A stretch of DNA of 64,000 nt from Chitinophaga sp. HK235 (GCF_018255755.1 NZ_CP073766.1:1550001-1614000); one strand, 5' to 3'. Positions 25,541 through 34,421 are shown, counted from the stretch's first letter. The notes: generated by a model from the letters alone, not told the origin. Numbers and translations: made by a program.

Positions 25541-25580
25541 ATTTTACTAAAATATACCATTCGGTATATTTTAGTAAAAT
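25541..25580. promoter_or_regulatory. Perfect 18-bp inverted repeat with 4-base centre upstream of lpdA
   Basis: ATTTTACTAAAATATACC (25541-25558), ATTC, then its exact reverse complement (25563-25580). The core ATACCATTCGGTAT looks like TetR-family operators. It also touches the stop codon of the NmrA-type gene at 25580, so an AT-rich terminator is an alternative. Confidence 0.55.
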
Positions 25581-26449
25581 TACTGGAAGGCATGTTTATG
25601 TGCGGATACAAAGGAGACCACTGTTCGGGCCGGTTTACCCAGCAAAGCGGGCAGATCGGGGCTTATCCAGCCCGCCTGATGCTGTCGCTGTTCAGCTGCA
25701 TAGGCCAGGAAGGTTTCTATTGCCCAGGATGGCAGACCACGCTGTTCCATTTTTTGTCTTGCCGCCTCTTCACTCACCGGCACATAAACGACGTCTTCCT
25801 GTAAAACCGTGCTGAGCAAGGCAGCCAGCTCATGGTAACTGATGGCTTCGCCACCGCTGAGCAAATAGGCCTGCCCCATATGCTGTGAAGGCTGCATCAG
25901 TATCTTACAGGCCGCTTCCGCAATATCGAGCATATCGATATAAGTCCTTTTACCATCACCGGTGGGTTCGAATATCTTTCGTTGTGCCTTGACGGTATGG
26001 GCTACTCCCAGCAGCCAGTTCTGCATAAAGCCATTAGGCCGCAGCAGGGTGCCTGCCAGTCCGGAAGACCGGAGCTTTTCTTCAATCTGGCCATGGGCTC
26101 TGGCGATAAAAAGGGATGCATTCGGATCGGCCATAGCTGATGATAACTTTACGATATGCTGCACACCTTGTTCCCTGGCCACTTCTATCACATTACACTG
26201 GGCCTGGACCATCTGCTCGTCTGTGGCCGAGGCTAGAAAAACCGTGCTACTGTTTTCCATGGCCCGGTATAATGTTTCCCTGGTGGTCATCTCAGCGGCC
26301 ATCCATTGGACGCCTGGTATTTCGGTTGTTTTGTTAAGGTTACGTGTTACTGCGATGACGGGTATCTGTGCCTGAGAAAGCAGCCGGAGCACTGCTCCCC
26401 CTACCCTGCCGGTGGCTCCAAACACCGTGATGTACTGTTTGTTTTCCAT
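25580..26449 (-). CDS. NmrA-like NAD(P)-binding protein
   Basis: Protein of 289 residues with an N-terminal Rossmann loop (ITVFGATGRVGGAVLRLLSQ, residues 7-26) and NmrA-family features: VIAVTRNLNKTTEIPGVQWM, HIVKLSSAMADPNASLFIAR and LLRPNGFMQNWL. It belongs to the atypical SDRs that act as redox sensors or quinone reductases. It is divergent from an AraC regulator; the 92-base gap holds two direct repeats 21 bp apart and a TAGGTTTG -7-like box on its strand (26474-26481), so AraC control is likely. Confidence 0.87.
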   Translation of the reverse strand: MENKQYITVFGATGRVGGAVLRLLSQAQIPVIAVTRNLNKTTEIPGVQWMAAEMTTRETLYRAMENSSTVFLASATDEQMVQAQCNVIEVAREQGVQHIVKLSSAMADPNASLFIARAHGQIEEKLRSSGLAGTLLRPNGFMQNWLLGVAHTVKAQRKIFEPTGDGKRTYIDMLDIAEAACKILMQPSQHMGQAYLLSGGEAISYHELAALLSTVLQEDVVYVPVSEEAARQKMEQRGLPSWAIETFLAYAAEQRQHQAGWISPDLPALLGKPARTVVSFVSAHKHAFQ

Positions 26450-26504
26450 ATGTATTCATTATTTTTATGGGCACAAACCTAACACTACAAACAGCGGGGC
26501 TGTT

Positions 26505-26543
26505 AACGTGAAACGACGCAATACCAACGTAAAAAGACGAAAT
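26505..26543. promoter_or_regulatory. Two direct repeats 21 bp apart, candidate AraC operator
   Basis: AACGTGAAACGACGCAAT (26505-26522) and AACGTAAAAAGACGAAAT (26526-26543) agree at 15 of 18 positions. The 21-bp offset places both on the same face of the helix, as AraC half-sites require. They abut the expected -33 position of the leftward NmrA-type promoter and overlap the start of the araC-like gene. Confidence 0.65.
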
Positions 26544-27453
26544 GAAATCAGGGCATCCATCTCCATTGTACGAACAACAGCAGGTTATCTGTGAAGAGCC
26601 AAGCTATCAGCTTAGCATGCACACTATTGGCTTCCATCAGATCGATCTACGGTGGGCCAGCTATGTGAACCCGCAGGAAAAGATACTGGCCTTTCAACCA
26701 CAACGCCCATCTGTCGTCTCTCACTTTCGTTTAGAAGAGCCACTGGGCTGTATCCCTGTCAGCACCCGCAGCTTCGGCGGGCAACAGTTTGTTGTATACC
26801 GTGAAGACACCCGAGCCTACGACCTGAAGGTATCTGCCACCGGCAACAAGACCAGGTCCTTCTTTGAGCTTGCATTGCCGGAAGATTTTTTTGACCAGCT
26901 GTATACGGAAGACAGCCGTTTTATGACGGCTTTCCGCGACACCACTTTCGTACAGGCGCCAGCGTTTGATTTTGTAGCCTCTATAACACCTGCGATGCGT
27001 ACCATCATCCATGATATGCAGCACGCGCCCTACTCCGGCCACCTCAAGGGTATATACCTGGAAGCTAAGGCCACAGAGCTGTTTCTACTGCAGGTGCAGC
27101 AGCTGGATAACCAGCCGGCCGGTATAAAACTCAGCGCTGTTGACATCGAAAGTCTGTATGCCGTTAAAACCTATCTGGACACGCACTTTGAAGAGCCCTG
27201 TACCCTGCGCTTCCTGGCACGCATGGCCTGTATCAACCAAACAAAACTCAAAGCCGGCTTCAAGGCATTGTTTAACCGTACGGTTTTCGGCTATCTCAAC
27301 GATCTGAGGATGGAGGAAGCCAGAAGGCTGTTGCAGGATGAAAAATGGTATGTCAATGAAGTGGCAGAGCGGATGGGTTATCAGCATCCACATCATTTCA
27401 CGGCTGCTTTTAAAAGAAAGTTCGGTGTACTACCGGGCGGGTTGCGGCGTTGA
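26542..27453 (+). CDS. AraC family transcriptional regulator
   Basis: Regulator of 303 residues. The N-terminal 190 residues are a ligand or dimerisation domain without a clear family (HTIGFHQIDLRWASYVNPQE near 27). The C-terminal 110 residues are the AraC domain: CTLRFLARMACINQTKLKAG, then WYVNEVAERMGYQHPHHFTA and the closing AFKRKFGVLPGGLRR. Start taken at 26542; ATG 26617 is a second choice. Two direct repeats end at its start codon, suggesting autoregulation along with control of the divergent NmrA-like gene. Confidence 0.9.
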   Translation: MKSGHPSPLYEQQQVICEEPSYQLSMHTIGFHQIDLRWASYVNPQEKILAFQPQRPSVVSHFRLEEPLGCIPVSTRSFGGQQFVVYREDTRAYDLKVSATGNKTRSFFELALPEDFFDQLYTEDSRFMTAFRDTTFVQAPAFDFVASITPAMRTIIHDMQHAPYSGHLKGIYLEAKATELFLLQVQQLDNQPAGIKLSAVDIESLYAVKTYLDTHFEEPCTLRFLARMACINQTKLKAGFKALFNRTVFGYLNDLRMEEARRLLQDEKWYVNEVAERMGYQHPHHFTAAFKRKFGVLPGGLRR

Positions 27454-27494
27454 GGTTATGATGCCTGTTGTTGTTTACAGTATATCCGTTGACG

Positions 27495-29225
27495 TTAATG
27501 CATCGCCGAAGGCTTATGCAAAATATCCAAAAGTACAGACACTAATTGTTGATGCTCCAGGGGCTTGCTAAGAAAACTATTGGCCCCGGCCTTAAAAAAC
27601 TCATCTCTGAAGAACACCTCCCCACTCACCAGCACTACGGGGATCTCTTTCAGTACATCATCTTTTCTAATATGCCTGAGCACTTCAAGACCGGTGATCT
27701 TACTCATTTTATGATCCATCAGAATAAGATCCGGATGAAAGGTCCGGGCTTTCATCAAACCTTCTTCTCCATCCTCCGCCTGTATCAGCGAGCAATCCCG
27801 GGTCAGTATCTTTACACTGTTAAAGGTAGACAGGTCATCGTCAATAATCAGAATTCTCTTGCCGGAAAAAGAATGGGAGGCTGGCTGTTGTTCATCATCA
27901 ATCAGTGTAGCATTATCCATCATTTCACTTTTCACGTCCTTTAGAAGAACCCGAAAAGAAGTGCCGAAGACCGGATTGCTTTTTAGTGAGATCTGACCAT
28001 TCAGCCGGGTAATGATGTTTCGTACGATGTCCAGGCCAATGCCGCTGCCATCGTTGTTATTCTCATTTGTAGTCAGGTAACGTTCAAACAAGCCAGCCTG
28101 CAATGCTTCGGGGATATAACCTTTGTTATGCACTTCCATACAAAACCATCCTTCAGGACTGTTGGACAGGGAGAGCGTAATATCAGCGTCCTTTTCCCCA
28201 TATTTGATAGCGTTAGCCAGCAGATTGATGAGTATCTGGCTGACCATTAGCCGGTCTGTACAAATGACCGGTGCTATTTGCCGATAGGTCAGTTTAATCT
28301 GCTGATGCTGATTTTCCGCGAGCGGGGCCAGCATATCCATAATGGAGCTGGCCCAGGGCACCACCAGAAAATCGGTCTTATTGACCGGGTACTTCCCATT
28401 TTCGATCTTCGACATCTCAATCACACTGTTCAGTATCTGTATCGCGTTGAGCACGGCCGGCCGGGTACTTTTGATGTACTGTTCAAGGACCACTGCATCC
28501 TTTTTATTTTCGATATTGTTCAGATGCCGCTGCGCCTGTTGCACTGACTGGAACACCGCGTTGACAGGTGTTCTCAGTTCATGGCAGGTATCTGCCAAAA
28601 ACTTGCGCCGGGCATTATCATGTCCTTTGATGGCATCTACCAGCAACCATATCACTGCAATGATCAAAAACAAAGTACCACCATTGCTCCACCATCTAAA
28701 TGTGTAATAGTTTACAGGATTGAGCGGCAATGGCCTGATCACCTGATAATAACTATTCACCTCCATCAGTATCACGGCGCCTATCAGCACCATCAGCCAT
28801 TTATCTCTGTTTTTCCGGAATATCAGGGAGGAGCCGCCGATCAAAAACACAAAGAGGAAAGCTTCCATCAGTGTAGTAGGCAATACCGTCCCCAGCAAGG
28901 CCCCGAAATAAATGGCGCCTACACAATGTATCCCCAGCACAGCATATTTTGTGATGCTGCTTAGCCCCTTATGATTTAAATAGATTAAAAACAAAAACGC
29001 AGTACCCTCCCCGATTACGCCACATAACAAGGCCAGAGACGGGAGCATCGAATAAAAATACAGGCCTATGCCCAGCACCATCACACCCGTTAAAAGTCCT
29101 AATATATTAATAATCCGGATGGCCGGTTTATCCTCTGCAGGAGCTGATTGGGTACCGATATTAATGAAATTAAGATATAAACCAGCTATATGGGTTTTGA
29201 TCGCGTTATGCATTACCGATGCCAT
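27495..29225 (-). CDS. Hybrid sensor histidine kinase / response regulator
   Basis: Inner-membrane sensor kinase; the frame can start at 29267, but ATG at 29225 or 29213 gives a more normal N-terminus. Six hydrophobic segments lie between about residues 50 and 212 (numbered from 29267) with no periplasmic domain, so it may sense the membrane itself. The dimerisation helix has FLADTCHELRTPVNAVFQSV with phospho-acceptor His 229; the ATPase domain follows with LINLLANAIKYGEKD (N-box) and GSGIGLDIVRNIITRLNG. A receiver domain ends the protein, ILIIDDDLSTFNSVKIL then LILMDHKM with Asp 518. It is divergent from an Hpt-like protein gene that could take its phosphate. Confidence 0.92.
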   Translation of the reverse strand: MASVMHNAIKTHIAGLYLNFINIGTQSAPAEDKPAIRIINILGLLTGVMVLGIGLYFYSMLPSLALLCGVIGEGTAFLFLIYLNHKGLSSITKYAVLGIHCVGAIYFGALLGTVLPTTLMEAFLFVFLIGGSSLIFRKNRDKWLMVLIGAVILMEVNSYYQVIRPLPLNPVNYYTFRWWSNGGTLFLIIAVIWLLVDAIKGHDNARRKFLADTCHELRTPVNAVFQSVQQAQRHLNNIENKKDAVVLEQYIKSTRPAVLNAIQILNSVIEMSKIENGKYPVNKTDFLVVPWASSIMDMLAPLAENQHQQIKLTYRQIAPVICTDRLMVSQILINLLANAIKYGEKDADITLSLSNSPEGWFCMEVHNKGYIPEALQAGLFERYLTTNENNNDGSGIGLDIVRNIITRLNGQISLKSNPVFGTSFRVLLKDVKSEMMDNATLIDDEQQPASHSFSGKRILIIDDDLSTFNSVKILTRDCSLIQAEDGEEGLMKARTFHPDLILMDHKMSKITGLEVLRHIRKDDVLKEIPVVLVSGEVFFRDEFFKAGANSFLSKPLEHQQLVSVLLDILHKPSAMH

Positions 29226-29371
29226 TATTTTGAGGTTACAGTTTCCGATGATAGGTTTATATCGCAAGCCAACTTTTCAGGAAAATTACAGATTAGGATT
29301 AATTATACATTAGATTTAAATTTACTAAAATTACTATTACCACCAAAAGAATAAAATTATTTATAGTTTCT

Positions 29372-29752
29372 ATGATAGCAATCCCATTCGACGATAGGTT
29401 GGACACCGCTATATTAAACAGGGTTTACGCCGGAAACGCCCAATATGCCGAACATATATTCGCCCATTATCTGGAAGGTATCGACCAGCATCTCACACAA
29501 ATTACGGTCTCTATAAAGAACTGTGATTACAACCAGGGCGCCATTACCAGCCATCAGCTGGTAAACTGGGTGAATGCTGTGGGCCTGACCGAATTACAGC
29601 CACTCTTAAAAACCCTGGAAGAACAATTTCAGCAGGGTAAAAACGAAGATCTCCCCAAGAGCCTCGCCGCCTTTACTATCGCTGAAAAGGAGAAAAGACC
29701 CATAATTGAAGCACAACATATTAGATTACAGGAGCTGCTGAGCATGCGTTAA
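29372..29752 (+). CDS. Hpt-like histidine phosphotransfer protein
   Basis: Protein of 126 residues, fully helical. The region ITSHQLVNWVNAVGLTELQP (58-77) fits the four-helix Hpt pattern, with His 61 at the phosphate-receiving position, the following Leu, and the G-x-x-x-L spacing (NAVGLTEL); the usual Lys and Gly after the His are replaced. The gene is divergent from a hybrid kinase whose own receiver needs such a partner. It probably carries phosphate from that receiver to a response regulator that is not in this region. Moderate confidence because the motif is weak. Confidence 0.65.
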   Translation: MIAIPFDDRLDTAILNRVYAGNAQYAEHIFAHYLEGIDQHLTQITVSIKNCDYNQGAITSHQLVNWVNAVGLTELQPLLKTLEEQFQQGKNEDLPKSLAAFTIAEKEKRPIIEAQHIRLQELLSMR

Positions 29753-29783
29753 CAAGGCTCCCCGAAAGAATAGGCATAAGTCC

Positions 29784-30683
29784 TCAGATTTCTTCTACAA
29801 CAATATTTTTCTGAGACAACTGTTCTTTGATGGCCGGGAGGTCCGCATCATAAAAAAGCGTCATGTTCCGCAGGTTGGGAAAATGTTTAACATCTTCAAA
29901 GTTCCTGATATTAAACGTATCATCCTCTCCATCCCAGAATCTCAGCAACTGACCATAAATTTCATCTCCGCCATCCTGTTGTATTCCGGTGATCTTTTCA
30001 GCATATTTTTTATCTACCTCCAGGGACTGGAAATAGGCCAGCACTTCGGGTATGAATGCATATCCTTCTGCTTCAATATCTATTTCCCGTTCCTGGTGGT
30101 TCTCTGCAAACTCGTATAAATCAAATTCCGGCTTCAGCAGTTTTTGTTCATACATCAGTTGCTGTACCACCGCCAGCTTGAAGTTAAAATCTATGAATTC
30201 AATTTTTTCACCCTCAATTTTCCGGTACTTGTATTTATCGGAGTAAACTTTCGGAGCAGGAGCAACATATTTAGTGATGACCACTGCGGTGATGGCATTA
30301 TCTTCTATATCAAACCACAGGTCCAGATCCCCGACTACCAGGCTTCCGCTGTCATCGTTTTTTACCGTTTTTCTTATGCGCCCGATATTTTGCTGATAGT
30401 ACTCCTGGTAAGCGGTTTCCTCTACCCTGAACTCCGCCGTAAAAGCTTCAGTGGGAGAAAAGGCATAACCCGCGGGTAGCAAATCCAGCGTAAGTCCTTC
30501 CACTGCCTGTCCATTCTGGGAATAGGCCAGCACGCCCAGCTCGTCCCAGGTATAGATATGATTATACTTTGTTTTGGTATACCTGGCTTTGCCCAACACT
30601 TGCTGCAGTATTTGTATGTTTAGTGGGAACTGCATCCTGTCTCCATTCATCAGGAGGCTGTTATCGGTTATTGTTATTTGCAT
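29784..30683 (-). CDS. DUF6892/DUF7738-type protein
   Basis: Soluble protein of 299 residues. The C-terminal half matches the DUF6892 pattern as I recall it: IDFNFKLAVVQQLMYEQKLL, YAFIPEVLAYFQSLEVDKKY, DGGDEIYGQLLRFWDGEDDT and FPNLRNMTLFYD. The first half (residues 1-100) is a beta-rich DUF7738-like domain beginning MQITITDNSLLMNG. Such proteins occur beside polymorphic toxins and are suspected immunity factors. No toxin gene is seen here. Function is otherwise unknown. Confidence 0.7.
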   Translation of the reverse strand: MQITITDNSLLMNGDRMQFPLNIQILQQVLGKARYTKTKYNHIYTWDELGVLAYSQNGQAVEGLTLDLLPAGYAFSPTEAFTAEFRVEETAYQEYYQQNIGRIRKTVKNDDSGSLVVGDLDLWFDIEDNAITAVVITKYVAPAPKVYSDKYKYRKIEGEKIEFIDFNFKLAVVQQLMYEQKLLKPEFDLYEFAENHQEREIDIEAEGYAFIPEVLAYFQSLEVDKKYAEKITGIQQDGGDEIYGQLLRFWDGEDDTFNIRNFEDVKHFPNLRNMTLFYDADLPAIKEQLSQKNIVVEEI

Positions 30684-30714
30684 GGTTTTACAAGGATTGG
30701 TGTTTACAATACAA

Positions 30715-31221
30715 TTATAATTCAGATCGCCGTATCATAAAGTACGCCAGCTCCGCCTCACCTCTCATTAAATTATCCTGGCGCCTAAGCCCTGCTTTTT
30801 CCAGCACTTTCTGAGATCCGATATTGTCCAGGTCTGTAACGGCCACTACTTCACCGGTGTCTGTATTGGCAAAACAATAAACCACCAATGCTTTGCTGCA
30901 TTCAGTTGCAATGCCTTTTCCCCAATACGCCGGGCTAAGCGTATAGCCTATTTCCACTTGTGCAGGCACATCTGTAAAAACCCTTGCCAGGCACATTCCG
31001 ATAAAATCATTGTTTACAACATCAAATATCCCCCAGCGACCGAACGGTCCTTTTTTATAATCTTCCAGTGAATCATGAAATGCCTCTATATACCATTCCG
31101 GCGAGCGATAAGGCAGATAACGGGTTACGTTTTCATCTTCAAACAACTTGCTGAATATAGACAGCTCTGCAGGCAGAAACTCACGGATGATAATCGTATT
31201 ACTTTGATAAAGGATACGCAT
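30715..31221 (-). CDS. GNAT acetyltransferase, RimJ/RimL-like
   Basis: N-acetyltransferase of 168 residues. The acetyl-CoA loop is YWGKGIATECSKALVVY (about residues 96-112), preceded by VEIGYTLSPA, and the domain ends with GSQKVLEKAGLRRQDNLM, all as in RimJ/RimL-type enzymes that modify N-terminal amino groups or small molecules. It is transcribed alone from a good Bacteroidota promoter at 31254-31284. The substrate is unknown. Confidence 0.88.
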   Translation of the reverse strand: MRILYQSNTIIIREFLPAELSIFSKLFEDENVTRYLPYRSPEWYIEAFHDSLEDYKKGPFGRWGIFDVVNNDFIGMCLARVFTDVPAQVEIGYTLSPAYWGKGIATECSKALVVYCFANTDTGEVVAVTDLDNIGSQKVLEKAGLRRQDNLMRGEAELAYFMIRRSEL

Positions 31222-31253
31222 AGGTTAATCAATCATTTATGATACTAATAATA

Positions 31254-31284
31254 CAAATGTACCGTTTTCCGATATCTTATCAAG
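31254..31284 (-). promoter_or_regulatory. Promoter of the RimJ-like GNAT gene
   Basis: On the minus strand CTTG (31281-31284), 19 bases, then TACATTTG (31254-31261), a near-exact match to TTTG-N19-TAnnTTTG, about 33 bases before the start codon. Confidence 0.6.
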
Positions 31285-31370
31285 GGAGACTATCCTGAAC
31301 ACATCTCTCCGGGCGGCTCGTCATTTCTGCGTATCTTTAATCCAGTGTTAACATTATACAACTTGCAGCG

Positions 31371-32267
31371 ATGAAATATAGGATTAACGGAAAGGAATAC
31401 ACGTACAGTTCCAATGTCAGAAACAACGATCATATCAGATTAAGTTTTGATCAGCTCAGTAGTACCGTTTTTGACTTAAGTTTCGAAAACTGGTACCGCA
31501 ACGGATACTGGGACAATGATTATGTTCCCCATGTATTGATAAATGAAGACAACCAGGTGGTAGCCAATGTATCCGTGAATATTATGCATATCCTGTATCA
31601 TGGGCGGCCTAAGACCTGCCTGCAGTTAGGTACTGTGATGACACATGCTGACTATCGCCATCAGGGATTGTCCAAATGGCTGATGGAGCGGGTATTTGAG
31701 GAATGGCAAGGCAGGTATGAAACCATGTATCTTTATGCCAATGACAGTGTGCTGGACTTTTATCCCAAATTTGGTTTTGTGAAAGCCTATGAGTACCGCC
31801 ATCGTACCCGTAGCCTGCAACGCAGGACCGGTAAGGTACGGCAGCTGGACATGCAGATGGAGTCAGACAGGCAGTTATTAAACGATCAGTACACCCTGAA
31901 CAACCCCTACTCCGTTCTTTCGGTGATCGGCAACAAGGGGCTGCTGATGTTTTATTGCACCCAGCTGATGTCTGAGCACATTTACTATTTAGCGGATTTT
32001 AATGCAGTAGCCGTCGTAGAATACCATGGAGACACCATGATGTGCCATGACATTTTCTGTGCAGACGGGTATAACATGACCGATATACTCTCTGTATTGA
32101 TGAAAGACAATACGACAGAGATTATTCTGGGATTCACGCCCAAAGACTTCACAGGCTTCCAAAGCTTTCTGCTCAGGGAAGAAGATACCACCCTGATGAT
32201 ACTGGACAACCCGGAGAATTTTTTCCCCGGGAATCAAATCCAGTTCCCGAGTTTGTCACATACATAA
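31371..32267 (+). CDS. GNAT acetyltransferase with a C-terminal extension
   Basis: Protein of 298 residues. The N-terminal GNAT core (residues 45-150) has QLGTVMTHADYRHQGLSKWL with the acetyl-CoA pyrophosphate loop YRHQGLS, followed by MYLYANDSVLDFYPKFGFVK. The second half repeats a shorter alpha/beta unit, recalling two-domain Eis-like acetyltransferases. No partner gene is evident; the substrate is unknown. Confidence 0.8.
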   Translation: MKYRINGKEYTYSSNVRNNDHIRLSFDQLSSTVFDLSFENWYRNGYWDNDYVPHVLINEDNQVVANVSVNIMHILYHGRPKTCLQLGTVMTHADYRHQGLSKWLMERVFEEWQGRYETMYLYANDSVLDFYPKFGFVKAYEYRHRTRSLQRRTGKVRQLDMQMESDRQLLNDQYTLNNPYSVLSVIGNKGLLMFYCTQLMSEHIYYLADFNAVAVVEYHGDTMMCHDIFCADGYNMTDILSVLMKDNTTEIILGFTPKDFTGFQSFLLREEDTTLMILDNPENFFPGNQIQFPSLSHT

Positions 32268-32323
32268 TAAAATTGACAAGTAATTTACTTATATTCGTCA
32301 CCATTAGCAGATAAAATTATTAT

Positions 32324-33064
32324 ATGAAAGGATACGCTTTATTACTTCTTTTATTCGTTTCATTGTCCGGGTACGCCCAGAACACGATCAATAACTACAA
32401 ATACGTGCTGATACCGGAGAAATTCAGTTTTTCAAAGGAAGAAGACCAATACGGGCTAAATAGCCTGACCAAATCCCTCCTGGAAGAAAAAGGATTTACC
32501 GCTTATTTTGACAATTCCGAAGCACCCAAAGAACTGGCCGGCAATAAATGTAATGCCCTCAATGTGGAGGTGTTACAGAGAAAATCACTCTTTGTTACCA
32601 ACCTCACAGTCCTATTAAAGGATTGCCAGGGAAATATCCTTTTTAAAAGTAAAGAAGGTAAAAGCAGGGAGAAGGAATTTATGACCTCCTATAATCTTGC
32701 GCTGAGAGATGCCTTTGAATCGCTGAAAGAAGTACCGTATGCTTATAACGGCACCGTTCATACCGTTCCTCAGGTAGTGGCCCTTACCCCTGCTCCAACT
32801 CCAGTTCCTGCCCCTGCTCCGAAAGTGGAAGAGTTAAAGGCAGCCGCTGGAACCCTCTATGCTCAGGCAACTGCCAACGGATATCAACTGATAGATACCA
32901 CGCCTAAAATAGTTTTAACACTCCTCAAAACTTCCGCGCAGGATTATTTTATAGCTGACAATGGTGTATCTCATGGCATAGTGCTGAAAAGAAACGGGGA
33001 ATGGTACTTTGAATACTATAAAGACAATACATTTTTTGCACAGAAACTGATGATTAAATTTTAA
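32324..33064 (+). CDS. Secreted protein of unknown function
   Basis: Protein of 246 residues with a Sec signal (ALLLLLFVSLSGYAQ). Residues 20-140 hold a beta/alpha domain (YKYVLIPEKFSFSKEEDQYG) common in Bacteroidota exported proteins of unknown function. A Pro-Ala linker (TPAPTPVPAPAP, about 157-168) joins it to a small C-terminal beta domain with NGVSHGIVLKRNGEWYFEYY. It is probably periplasmic. A strong terminator follows. Confidence 0.7.
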   Translation: MKGYALLLLLFVSLSGYAQNTINNYKYVLIPEKFSFSKEEDQYGLNSLTKSLLEEKGFTAYFDNSEAPKELAGNKCNALNVEVLQRKSLFVTNLTVLLKDCQGNILFKSKEGKSREKEFMTSYNLALRDAFESLKEVPYAYNGTVHTVPQVVALTPAPTPVPAPAPKVEELKAAAGTLYAQATANGYQLIDTTPKIVLTLLKTSAQDYFIADNGVSHGIVLKRNGEWYFEYYKDNTFFAQKLMIKF

Positions 33065-33081
33065 GCGATAAAAGCATTTCT

Positions 33082-33129
33082 AAAATCAAAAGAGGGGTTG
33101 AGCACAATAGCTCACCCCTCTTTTGATTT
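33082..33129. terminator. Strong terminator after 32324-33064
   Basis: AAATCAAAAGAGGGGTTGAGC is nearly perfectly complementary to GCTCACCCCTCTTTTGATTT with a six-base loop and a T-rich end. Confidence 0.85.
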
Positions 33130-33137
33130 ATGATCTA

Positions 33138-33317
33138 TCAACAAACCCCCACTAGATATTTTTTATCATTAAGCAATTGACTGCAAATATAATGCAGCAG
33201 TGGCAAACACAATGCCAGTCGAACTTTCAATACTACTACTGTAAAATATCTGCACTCCTTACAATACAACCATTCATTTACACTGCCATCACTGCAAAAT
33301 TTACACTGAAAATTCAT
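33138..33317 (-). CDS. Doubtful zinc-ribbon ORF, possible transposase remnant
   Basis: A frame of about 59 residues starting MNFQCKFCSDGSVNEWLYCK, with four Cys spaced CxxC-x11-CxxC as in a zinc ribbon, then a hydrophobic C-terminal half that looks random. The opening resembles the first residues of IS1-type InsA proteins, but nothing after the ribbon does. It lies in an AT-rich gene desert without other IS parts. Either a relic or a chance frame. Confidence 0.25.
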   Translation of the reverse strand: MNFQCKFCSDGSVNEWLYCKECRYFTVVVLKVRLALCLPLLHYICSQLLNDKKYLVGVC

Positions 33318-33403
33318 CGCAGGAGGCATTTTGCAAACACAATACAGTAAAGGATTACAAGCAACTCAATCAACACTGCAGCTTTATCTCGACCATACAA
33401 ATA

Positions 33404-33434
33404 TTTGGTTATTTGACAAATTATTGTAATTTTG
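33404..33434 (+). promoter_or_regulatory. Consensus Bacteroidota promoter without an obvious gene
   Basis: TTTG at 33404-33407, a 19-base spacer and TAATTTTG at 33427-33434 match the phylum consensus exactly. Downstream only a 45-codon frame (33444-33581) starts nearby, so the product may be a peptide or a non-coding RNA. Confidence 0.5.
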
Positions 33435-34368
33435 ATTGCATTCATGTCACCAAATCATTCACAGCGAATAGTTCTTTTCATTAACAAAACACACATTTCA
33501 TACAGGAATCCTAATGCCCATAACTGTTCCTCCCCCCGGAACAAACGGATTACCTCAATCATTTACAGAAAAGAATTATAGCTGATTATATATTCCAATC
33601 AAAGGAAAATACTCGGCCTTATGTGTTAGCCATTTAAAACAAAACTCAAAAATAACTATTATCATGTTTCAACAAAATCGGACCCTATTTCTATCATGCG
33701 CTTATTTAGTTTCCATTAAACCCGGAATATTAAGTAACTCTCACACAAAAGAACCCGTATCCAACAGGAGATCTTTGTAACACCTGATGTTTATTTTCCT
33801 TCAGAAGTGACAGTGATCATTTAAACATTTCCTTTGAAAATGTATGTCGCCGTATTGTGCTTAACCACATTACCGGTGCCTTATTCCCTACCTGCAAGGG
33901 AATGAGGATTGTTTGCGCCGACAATAATTGCTACTTATGAAAATCATATCGAGTGTCCGGAAAACGATCTGGATTACCCAAAAAATATTTCCTGCATCTG
34001 CCCTTTTTAATGCAGGCGACAATCCTTTATTTGATGGATACTCCATGTCCCTGTTCTTTAACCAAACAGCACGGCTGTATGAAGGAAACAGCGATGCTCG
34101 TTGAAGAATGTAGCAAAAGCGGAATTATTGCGGAAAGGCTCTTTGGCGAAAAAGAATTACGGTATGAATATGCGCAGAAGTAGCTGCATTATAATTTTTT
34201 CTAACAACACAAAACCTTAACCGTAAAACTGGTAGTTCTCTACCGGTTCTCTTTTTACCTTAATATCTTTGTCATGAAACAGATACTTTATTTGATATCA
34301 CCGGGTGTTTGGCAAGAGCAGACAACCATCCCTTTAACGTCCTCTACCCTGCTTCTGTAAAATTTTAG
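33435..34368. other. AT-rich stretch with no convincing gene
   Basis: I see no family-level coding here. Short frames exist: 33444-33581 (45 codons, basic) right after a consensus promoter, 33937-34104 (55 codons, with DNPLFDGYSMSLFFNQTARL) and an overlapping 33953-34183. None has recognisable motifs or a good start context. The composition is more A+T-rich than the flanking genes. It may hold decayed genes or a small RNA. Confidence 0.5.
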
Positions 34369-34405
34369 ATAGACCTCTCTATTTTTATAAAATTTCCTAC
34401 ATTTG
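34369..34405. promoter_or_regulatory. TetR promoter with operator half-sites
   Basis: ATAGA CCTC TCTAT (34369-34382) is an inverted repeat related to the two stronger sites at 35029 and 36043. A -7 box TACATTTG lies at 34398-34405, so the operator covers the -33 region. This fits autorepression of the tetR gene. Confidence 0.55.
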
Positions 34406-34421
34406 CTGCATAATCGAGTTT

